A stretch of 64,000 bases of DNA from Nematostella vectensis (Eukaryota; Cnidaria; Anthozoa; Actiniaria; Edwardsiidae): contig NC_064043.1 of NCBI RefSeq assembly GCF_932526225.1, positions 5,507,501-5,571,500 of the forward strand. Direction: 5' to 3'. Both the position numbers and the translations under genes were made by a program. This document shows, in pieces, positions 14,801-26,500 of the stretch (position 1 is its first letter; every line of letters starts with the position of its first letter). The notes beneath the pieces are model-generated. The model made no database searches, had not been told where the DNA came from, and saw only the letters and a program-made list of their open reading frames with translations.

Positions 14801-17469
14801 GCAACGAATACCTCATAAATTGCTTAAAAGGGCGTTGGCGTCCGCGATGGCAAATCTAGAACGGGCATTTCTCTATTTTCACATTTTAGGCGCACCGTCA
14901 GGAACGTAAAAGGTCGTTTTGGAATATCCGTGAGCGCGTGCGCCGTTCTTGATGACGTCGCCGTCGTCGTTGCGTAAGGTCCCTAATATTAATCCTGCTG
15001 TACCTTTGAGAACCTTCGCAGCTGATTTTCGAATCCCCGGTTAAAGTGCCAATCCATGATGACGGAAAAGATACTCTTCATAGTCTCGACGGTGAACGAG
15101 TCAATGGACACCACGTTAAAGTGGCAGAGGAAGCGAGGGGTGATCTCATTTCTTCCCCCTCCAGGAGGCCCCATGGCGGCCAGCAGTAACAGGTCTACCA
15201 GGTGGAGCATAGACGTGTCTTTCCTGGAATTCGAATCAATATAAGGTTAATTACAAGGTTATTACCGAGTATAAATCACGAACAAACTTAGATGTGTTAA
15301 CTAATTCCCCCTAACGCAGATAAGCACTTGTATCTCTCAGAGGCAACTGGCTCATAAACTGGCGTCATAATTTATTACAAAGTGCGTCAGGTATTACAAA
15401 GTGGGTTACCTTTTGCCAAAGGAATATTACAACCGTTATACAACAGTTCCAGAAGGCGACCATGTATCTCAGTAAAAGGATAAAAACTTGTTTTGCTAAC
15501 CTGTCAAACCAGTATCCATGGTCGGCCCAATGGCGAAGCACCTCTATAGGAGGCTGGGCACCATACTTTTCTTTGGCAGGCATATTGAGATCGTCGACAA
15601 ACACAATGCATTTCTTACCAGGTGGGGGACCGTACGTACCACGCTTCCGCCTAATCAAACAAATACATGGACATAAGGATAGATAAAGTTGGAGCGAAAA
15701 TAGCATTTCTCAACGGGAGTAGATGTGCCGGGGGTAACTCCGCGGTTGCATCATAGCCTCCTCCCTTGCTTATCCTTAGGAACGGAGAAGTACAGGCTGG
15801 AAGCCTTTGGAATAGCTGACGAAACCCATGCATTTCTGTTAATATTTCAGACCAGGAGGGGAGGGGGGGGGCAAGGGCACACTAGCCTCCCCCCCCCGGA
15901 GTTGTGCTGGCACTTGGATATATACCTGTCTAGTTTAGCGAGCACGAGGTCCTGGGTCTGATTAGCTGTCGTCTGCGCCGAGAAGTTCATAAAGTTGGCG
16001 ATGTATCTATAATAATAAGGGACGTAGAAATAAATCAGAGGTCCCACACAAACCTCAAACAAGGACTGGATTCCAGAATGATATTCGCAATGGCTAATGT
16101 TGATTGGTTCTTACCCGTCGGAAGGCATTTTAAGCACGTAGTGGTTTGTGATGGCGGTCTTCCCGGTCCCCGTCGGCCCTACCAGCAGGAGCGGTTTCTC
16201 ATGTGTTATCATCAGTTCTAGAAAGTACTGCTGACGTACTGTCTCTGTTGTCGCTATCATCACTTCATTTGGCTACGGAAAGCAAAAGAGGGTACCGTAA
16301 ATGACCTAATAAACGCCCGGGGCGTTTATTAAATTTCGATGGTCCGAGGGGGACGTTCATTAGGTAGGAGGCGTTTGTTAGAAAGAGGCGTTCTTTACAA
16401 ACTATGAAAATATAACAAATCCAACAGGCCTGTAACCAGAATCAAAATTTCACCGAGGCAAAGTTAGCCACTGGATGATAAATCCAACAAAAGCAGGTGT
16501 TGATTAAGCAAGATGGCAATTAAATTACCATTTATATTTCCGGTATTCCTATGTCGTTTGTTTTTAAGCTGGCAGGGAAGGGTGCGGGGAAGGGAAGGAT
16601 GGGCGGGCGTTTAATAGAGGGGGGCGTTTATTAGAGGGGCGTTCATTGCAAACTTGTAAGCTTTGGGGCGGCGTTTATTAGATCAGAGGCGTTCTTTAGA
16701 TAGGGGGCGTTTATTAGGTCATTTACGGTAGGTGAAAATCCATACAGTTAAACTAAACCATGGCTCGCCATAAATTCCCGATGAAAGAAAGCTCCATGTA
16801 TGCAAAATAAAGGGCATTAATTCCGTGTTTGGAAGTCTCCTCAGTGTCCTCATTAACTGTTCCTCTTTATAAAAAATCCACCAACCTTTCTGCTCAAAAG
16901 ATGTTTCTGTGCAACCTATTCAAACAAGAAACTAACTTTCAAGGATGTTTAAAAAAATCCCCCTGCTTAGTTCGTTTTGTATCAATTTGTATCAATCGTT
17001 TAAAGTTCTACAGAAAATCCCCTCATTAAGTGATCACAGACCGTCGGTTTTGGTGCTCTGACAACAACACTGCTGGGAATCGTAAGCCAACATGTTTCAA
17101 GACTATGGGCGGCACCGGGAAATTTTCCAGCCCAGCTACTGAATCACCACAGAGCGATTAAGAGTGGTAATGTTCTATTTCTACCTTGGTATTCGCGGTT
17201 ATCTCGGTCTCGGGAACGTTCTTCTCCCACGGATGCCATGTGCCGAATGTCGACTTGTCAAAAAAGAAATCGTAGATCAAACCCTTTCCGGGGAACTGAT
17301 AACTCTTAGGAAGCTTCAGGTTGTTAGGTCTGAAATGTATATATGACATATAAGAGACAGACAAACGGAGGTCAAAACGGAGGACAAATAATAAACAGAC
17401 AGGCAGACAGACAGACGGACGGACGGACGGACGGACGGACGGACGGACGGACGGACGGACGGACGGACG

Positions 17470-17516
<47 letters not shown>

Positions 17517-17525
17517 GGACGGACG

Positions 17526-17564
<39 letters not shown>

Positions 17565-20500
17565 TCAAAATGAGCTGACCTTGGGTGTTGTTTGTTGGTC
17601 CCCGCTACCAGCACCTTGATGAAGTCACTGAACTTCTCTCTGGAATCTCTGTCCAAGTGACCACCAATGGACCAGCACAACGAGAACAGGAACAGTGACT
17701 GAAGCCATTGCATGTTCTCAGCCTCGGACCGCGGGGGCTTCTCGTCTGCCCCACCCCTCTCCTCTTGGGACTCTTCGTCCTCAAAATCTTCATTTATCTC
17801 TGATTTCATAGACTCGATAGGGTCCTCTCTAAAAGATGAGAAATAAGAACAGTGTAACCTATAAACGGGTACTTAAAGTCTCGATTTAAAAAAATATATA
17901 TAATCAAATAGGCAGCTATAAGCATGCGCGCGCACTCAACATGAAAACAACCGTCATGCAGCGTGCGCTTCGCTTGATGCAAGCTTAAAAAAGCGCGCGC
18001 TGCTTTCATTTTAGGAGGGAGCTAATCACCCTCCTTGTACCTGATGCTGAATTATAAGAGCGCAAACGCGACGTATGCGTATCACAAAGTTAATCGTTCT
18101 CGATAAACGCAAATAGTAGACACCATAATAAACAAACAAGAAATGAATAAATCTCTCCACGCATGCGCAGCACCTGAGCTCGTCCAGTAGAGTTCCATAT
18201 AAGGTCAGCATTGCCTTCGTCATGTGCATGGGCGACATCTTGACGAAACCGACGCAGTTCCTGAGGACGAAGTCTGTACTCGGAGGCAAGAGCCAGTCGA
18301 ACATCAGCTGTGTATCAAGACATTGTTTGTAATGGTGCACCACGGGCGACAGGATAGAATGGTGGCGGTCATGTTTTGTCCATGTTCTCCGGCATACCGC
18401 ACTTTGAGAGAGCACTTCTGAGGTACAACTTTGCTTTTGTTTTTATTCAATATTGGAAGACATATTTTATACTTCATTTACAAAATCCAATTAAAAAATA
18501 TCCCAATAGCTCCCTCAAATCAGCCGATGGAAATGCATGCTTTTCCACACTTTATAAAGATAACTAATAAGGTAGCTATTGGACAGATATTAGGAGAGAA
18601 TGAAAAAATGGCGGCTGACAAAGGCTCATTAGGGCAAATTCGCTTGCTTTTTTATAGCTCAATAGGTTTGCTTTTCAGCCGTCATGGGTAAAGAGGGCCA
18701 ATGTCTTAAACCACGCCACTTACAAAGCTATACAAACATAGACTGACCGCCGTTTCATACCCTACCCAGTAAAATTCATGTATTATTCGCACGTGAAATT
18801 ATCTTGTGTACTGTATCTATATATAAGTGAAGTGACTGCCATATATGGTAGACAGTTTTGACAGTAGTGACGTCAATTGTACCTGAATGGCCTCCCTGTG
18901 TGCAGGTGAAAGGTTGGCGGGAAACTCACTCTCCATCCATGACGTCACCAAGGGCTCTACTCCGAGTCGAATAGGCTCCATGTAAATCATACCGCACCTT
19001 TAAAATTGAGAACCAAAAAATTAAATGGTAATTAACATCCCCAGCGAAGGGTTTTGTGCAGTATGATGCCAACAGCCTCAACCTAATGCCTAATGTAATA
19101 AGGCTAATGTAATAAGGCGAGGGGAGGGGTATACCGGAAATATGGTCCGCTAAAATGGAAAAACGAACCATCCCGCTCAAAATCCTGGCTACGGGCTTGT
19201 GGCGAAGGGGCAAAAAAATATATAATCAACTTCTCACAATATCCGGTAATGTAAGCCAGCATATCATTGCCCGGCCTTACGATGCTGACTGTTTCGGTAA
19301 TGTACGCTTCTCCTGGGCTACTTTCTTGCGTTTCCCATGTTACTCGTGCTGGCTTCCTGTGTTACTTGGTTTCCCAGTGTTATACTCACGGGTTCCCTGT
19401 GTTGATTGGGTTTCCTGTGCTAAACGCACGGGTTCCCTGTGTTGCCTTTGATTTTTCTCGCCATACATACCTGCTCACGGTGGCGGGTGACGCCTGCTCC
19501 AGGTCTTGGGGCTCAAAGATCATGTTTTGTCTGTTGCTCATCTGAATAATCTCACCGCTCATCAGGCAAAGCTAAACGAGGGAAACAGGGAGGTAAGGGA
19601 GAAGGAAAAAATTACAAGGGAAAGGGCGAAAGAGAAGCAGGAAAAGTCAAGAGGTAACATAAAATATGTTTAACAGTATTACTGTGAAACATTTATACAA
19701 TGGACACTTTCAAAATTTCAGATATCCGGAAAGGGCAACAAAGAGGACGGGCCGGACAGGGAAGAGAGGACGGGGCCGGAAGAGGCCAGAAATAGGAGGG
19801 GGCCGGTCAGAGAAGAGAGTTGGGGCCGGAAGGGGCAAGAAATAGGAGGGGGCCGATCAGAGAAGAGAGGTGGGGCCCGAAGGGGCAAGAAATAGGAGGG
19901 GGCCGGTCAGAGAAGAGAGGTGGGGCCCGAAGGGGCACGGTCAGAGAAGAGAGGAGGGGCCGGAAGGGGCAAGAAATAGGAGGGGGCCGGTCAGAGAAGA
20001 GAGGAGGGGCCGGAAGGGGCAAGAATGAGGAGGGGATAAGTCAGAGGAGAGAGAAAGGTCCGGAAAGGGCAAGATAAAAGACATAGGATAGTTAAGGGGC
20101 CGGAAGGGGCAAGAAAGATGAGGGGATGAGATAGAGGATACAGAAAGGCCAGAAGGGGCAAGAAAGAAATGGGGATGAGACAGAGGATAGAGAAGTGGCC
20201 AGAAGGGGCGGAGAGAAGAGACTATTGACCTTCTTATTGTCATCCAGTACGGTATTCATGTTTTCAATCCACACGGCGTCAACCGGCCCATCGAACACGA
20301 TCCACTTGCGGTCTTGTGATGTGGAGGAGGCGTGCTCACGAAACGTGTTCGCCAGGACGCCTACAAAACACCAATTAAAACCGTGATTAAATAGCCTTTG
20401 CCTCCTCCCTCTCCAGATTCAGACGGTTTTTTATGGCGAGAAAAGGAGAATGGAGTAGCGATGCCACGCAGACATAATATGAATCTCAGTAGTTTAATTT

Positions 20501-23500
20501 TCTCTGCAAGCAAAGGCTCGTTCTTTTTTTTTTTGCTTAAAGAGCTTCTATTGGTGATTTCACAAGTTCAAACCTGGTACTAAATTTAGTTCCAAATACA
20601 GTGGCTTCTATTATAGAAAGGAAAATTAAATTAAAAGTCCACAAAAAATGTTTGCCTCGGACAAGACTCGAACAAAGGGAGATAGGCGTTGACGGGAGAT
20701 GCTGTATGGGCGTGAGGGAACACTATCAAACGGGCATCCGAATTGGAATTGTCATTATCACTAAGCCTACCGTCAGACCACTCATGGGAGACTGGGTCGA
20801 ATCGTCCGTACAATTGCCCCATCGTCACCGCCTTGGGGTTGATGATGCGATAATAAACCTGTGAGAAAGTAGACAAGAGTGTCATTATGCCATTGACTTT
20901 TGCATATATCTATATCCCCCTACCCATTTTTAGATTCCATATCAATTTATCATAGAGGAATGCTTTCGGGACAAAGACTACTGTGTGATTACTTGTAGTT
21001 TAGGGGACTCGTTTCATTTCAAGCGATACGGCAGTCACCCCCTCAATGGTTGTGCTACGGTTCTGAATATACATTAAAGACTTTGTTCAGAGTATTAGTA
21101 GAATTTAGAGCGCATTTACAGACGTCTTTATTTGTTACAAGAAACCATCTAATTAAAGAGTATGTGCTATAAGGGCAATCAATTAGTGCGTTAGTGTTAG
21201 AGCGTCCTAAAGATTGTGCGCTGCATAGGCAATAACATTATTAGAGCGTTAGTGATTTACGAGAGAGCTTCCAATGGATTATCCGCCATCAAGTTATTAT
21301 TTAAAACTAGGTTTTACACGAGACGGCTTACAGTCATGTCTTTCTGTTCATCTTCATCTTCCACATCTTCTCCGTAGTCTATCAGCTACAAACGACTTTT
21401 CAATTAGTATGGTTAACATGATTTAATGTTAGATTTATTAATAGCTTGCTTGAATTAATCATTTGTACCGCTTAGGATTCAACAGTTAACTCTATCCGAG
21501 AATATATCTAACGTTAAATTCCATACCGATGAATCCCCCGAACTCTATCCGAGAATATATCTATCGTAAAAGTACAAAACGGTGACTCTCCCGAACTCTA
21601 TTCGAGAATATATCTATCGTTAAAATCCATTATGGTGACTCTCCCGAACCCCACCCGAGGATATATCTAAAGTCCATTATGGTGACTCTCCCGAACCCCA
21701 CCCGAGGATATATCTTTCGTTAAAGTCCATACCGGTGACTCTCCCGAACTCTTTCCGAGAATATATCTATCGTTAAAGTCCATACTGGTGACTCTCCCGA
21801 AACCTATCCGAGGATATATCTATCGTTAAAGTCCATACCGATGACTCTCACGAACCCCATCCGAGGATATATCTATCGTTAAAGTCCATACCGATGACTC
21901 TCACGAACCCATCCGAGGATATATCTATCGTTAAAGTCCATACCGGTGACTCTCCCGAGAACTCATCGTCTCCCATCTCCGTGAGCGCCGCCGCAAGCAC
22001 TTTCCAAGCCGAAGTCTTGCCGCCAAGGGGATCCCCCACGATCATGAACCCATGACGAACCAACATCATCTCATAAATCTAGACAGACAAGGGTTAAAGA
22101 ATATCTGCCAGCCGCCATTTTGTCATTGTAGCAAAATACCAAATGGTACAAAGCATCAATGTGTAGTTCCAGCAAATATCCATACCCCCCACCACCAACA
22201 CCACCAATAAAGGGGGTCGGAGTTATAACCCCCCCACACCCCTCTGGAAAAAATAAATACAGTAACTAATAAAGGAAAAGGGCATTTTACCCCCCTCCCG
22301 GCTGGAAATTCCTGGGCTTTTCTTCACCTTGAAAGAGCGGCCAATATGAGAGGGCAATATAAAGCATGATTTTGATGTCGATTATGATGTTGATGTGGTT
22401 GTTGATGATGGTGATAATGTGGTTGATGGTGATGGTGATGATCATGATGATGATGGTGATGATAATGATGGTGATGACCATGATGTGTTGATGATTATTG
22501 TAATTATGTTCACTGGACTTACGACTTTTCCTGTGCGAGCTCGCTATTTCTCATCAAAAATACCAAAACCAGCCCAATACTCCCTGTACTATGCAAATAT
22601 CTCATAATTCGATTAAAATGAAGAGATATTTAGGTAAGGTATTTGAGACACCCTAGATTGGCCCGATAACTTACCATGATTGGACACGAATCAAGCACCG
22701 GACATAGTGATTATGACAAAAAAGAAGACCAAGACGTAACAGGAGACGAAAAAGTAAGATGTTGAGACGAATAAAGAGAAAAAATGTCACGAGGAAAGCG
22801 GGGAATTGAAAGATCTATTTGAAAGTGCCGAGAGCAGTCAGATTCATGCCGACATGAAAAGGTTACCTGTATGATCTTCTCGATGAACCACGGTACGGGC
22901 TGCAGTCCCAGACGCCTGATGTTGGCCACGATGGCATCCTCCAGGACCCCATGCTCAGGGTTCGGCAGCTGAATCCCGGGGAACAGATCCGAGACGATGC
23001 CCTCGAACAGAGGTAAGTCTTGAGATAAGAACTGAAGGACAAAACAAATAGCAGGGAAGTAAGAGATAGATAGGCCAGTCTTGTGGTGGGAATTGAAGAA
23101 AAAAGTGGCAAAGGCCCGTAGGTATGGGATAGAGAGGTCAGTCTCGAGATAAGAATTAAAGGACAAAATAGCAAAAGTATGGCAAAGATAGGCCAATCTT
23201 GTGATAAGAAAGGACAAAATAGCAAAAGTAAGTATGTCAAAGATAGGCCAGTCTTGCGATAAGAATTAAAGTACAAAATAGCAAAAGTAAGTATGGCAAG
23301 GATATGCCAGTCTTTTGATAACAATTAAAGGACAAAATAGCAAAAGTAAGTATGGCAAAGATAGGCCAGTCTTGTAATAAGAATTGAGGGACAAAATAGC
23401 AAAAGTAAGTATGGCAAAGATAAGCCAGTCTTGTGGTAAGAATTGAAGGACAAAATAGCAGAAGTAAGTATGGCAAAGATAGGCCAATCTTGTGACGAGA

Positions 23501-26500
23501 ACTGATGAAAAAATACAACGCAGGTATTAGCATGAAATAGAAAAGAGAGTCGTTTGTAAGATAGAGAAACTTGTTAACCAGCAATGCCATGAAGTTTTCC
23601 CCAGGAAGGGGTATAGCTTTAAAGTACGCGCAATGAGAGATAAAATTCTCAAAACAACTAAAAGTTATTTTTATTTGGCTGTCAATTCTATTCACATTTG
23701 ACAAACGTTTCATAATTTGGTCAGTAAAAAATGAAACACTATACAACACCAAGAGACCATGATATAAGAGAACGAATCCCCGTGGCCCATGATGTCGTTC
23801 ATGAAGGCTATTTTTAGATTGCGCGAGCTTTTCAATCATAGCATCCATACATGGTTTGTCGCGCCATATTTGGTTATGGGCACCACGAGCTAGTACAATT
23901 TCAAAACAAATTTTTTCCCACCCTGCACTTCTTTGCTTCGTTCGCTACCTGTTTTTATCCTTTTAGCTTCTCTTCAAGGCTCATGATCACAATGCTACTC
24001 ATGGGGTGGTGTCCTGTTATCTAAATTTTTTATTAATAATTGAACGGGAAGACGTCGGGGAGACGGTGAATTTGGAGTTCATTCAAGATGCATCGTGCAG
24101 ACTCCTAAAAAGTTCATTTTCTCTGCAATTCGGTGAGATAGAATACCTAGGCATTCTCAGAGTCTATGTTATGTATTTAAATACAAAAAGGCCTTTATTT
24201 TTCTTTGATTTATAACATTTTTAGATGAATGAACTTAAATTCTTCACGCAAATGTTCAGACATCATGTCACTCAAGAAACCCTTGTCACTGGAATAAGAT
24301 TTACTTCATTATAAAGACTCGGTGTGAATATAATGGTATTAAGTTCTGGATGTATCTTTTTCATTAAAAGGGAATTGGAAGAGAATTTTGTTTTGTAAAC
24401 ACAGATTTATGATTGATTGTTGTGTTATAATTTGCGAATCAGCAGTGAAAACTTTTACTGGGGAAGTTGATCCCAGAGCCTAAAATCACGCATTTTATGC
24501 ATTTCAATGTCCAAGAAACGGTTGATTGGCTCCAGAGTATTCTATGGAAGAACATATTTACAGCGTTCGTAAAAAAAGAAGGTATTTTCGGTCAAAACGA
24601 TTTCCAAAACATCCTTTGCCGGATCACATTGCTCAAGATGTGATCGTGCGTAAGACTCGTGTTGCTAGGAAACGTGAGCGCTAACCAATCAGAGACGTAT
24701 CTAAAAATAACTGCTTGTTCTAAAAATAGTTTTTACGAACGTCATCATTGCAACATACCCTAATACGGGGGATTCGTTCTCTTACATCATGGTCTCTTGA
24801 CAACACTTGATATTGTGGTATTATAGTGACTGGTAACAAATCTTACACTTTAGTTTTGTAAAACCATAGCATCTATAGGTATATCAATAAATCACTACAT
24901 TATCTACATATATTTGGTTTCAATGAACTTTTTCAATTAAAAAAACTCCCTGATTCGCTTCCCTTATCATAATATAGATCCTATGCAATCACTACAGGCC
25001 ACGGTCTAATAAGCAAGCCAATTTTGTAATTTGAAAGGAAGCCGAAAAACTATTGGCCTTAATGAAAAAATCCCAATCAATCTAAATTAACACGAAAACA
25101 AAGAGAATAATTCAAAACACCGATCAACCAGAGATTCATAACTTACATAATTTACTACGAAAAAACATCTTAGGAGTGGTCTTTTATTGTCTGATTGTCG
25201 TCATCATCATGAGTGAATTATCAAAAGCCTTAGAGTTGAGAACGTCATTCAAAAACACTCATCACTTTAATGCTAAGAAGGGGGTGATAACTGCGCCTCA
25301 ATCTCTGAATCACCAGAAATCATTGCAAACTCATTAGCATATATAACAAACACGAAAACATTACTGCCATACTACAATTCCTATTTAGTAAAACTTTAAT
25401 TCCAAAATAACTGCTTTGTCTCTATAACAATATAGTTGGTTGATTACAAATATTAGAGAAATACTCCGACACGACTTTTCCGACATACTGATTAAAGGAG
25501 TCCAAAAAGTCAAAAACCTAAGAAAAGAACGGTCTTATTATATTGAGCCAAAGACGACCGTCACAAAGCCCTGCATGAGGTTTTGCGTACATAGACATAT
25601 TTTTTTATGTTTTCAAATGTTACGATACTATGTGACGTCACAGCGGAAATTTGCATCAATCAAAACAATCTAACAATTCATTTGCGGTCATCGATATTGT
25701 AAACAATTAATGTGTATACAAACCGATATATTGGTATCAGCATTTCAAGAGTGGTCGAGAACTTAATTAGAGCGTAAAGCTTGAAGCCAGGGACCAAGAA
25801 ATTTGACCAATCCCTTACTAGTTGGCTGTTGATAATTCAGACTACATGCTGATCGAAAACAAGACAAAGAGAAAATACAATTGTTGGATGGGTAATTTCA
25901 TTACACGACAACGCAACCAGAAGACGAAAAACCTGATAGAAAAATTTAAAACGTTGGGAAAAAACAATGTTCTGAACGAGAAAACACGCAAAGCATTCAA
26001 AGAACTTCTTCAGAAGGTGACTTTCTTATCCGAACTTGAATCAAAGAGAACTTAAAAGGAAGAGGAAAATAATCAAATCAACAGACTCGACCGAGCAAGA
26101 CAAAACAAGAAATAGGTGGTTGATATCTAGAAGAGACTGTTAATTCAAGAAGTCTGTTTAAATTCAAATTGGAGTTCTAAGCGATGGCACATCCAGCAAG
26201 GTGGTCCATTTGAAGATCTGTTGGACAGACTTCAGAAATTGTCTATCATGACAAGTCGTGTTTACAGATGCCAAACTGCATTCTACTTGTAATTAAACAT
26301 CTTCATGGACGTTGTATAATTCGTCATTAGTGACTAAGATTCTATAAAAATTTAGACGCAATTTTATTTCGTGGGAGTTAGGGACTTGTATCAAGATGAG
26401 CGAGTTGGACGGAAGAGCAATCTAGAATCCAAACCGGAACTCTACATCGCCAAACAAGAACTCACAAGTAATATAACCAAATATTTGAAAAGGCGGATAG

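Noticed and set aside
17158-17809. Frames of repeated SVCLSVCL and RTDGRTDG
   Set aside because: Microsatellite translation; only the parts overlapping exons 42 and 43 are coding.
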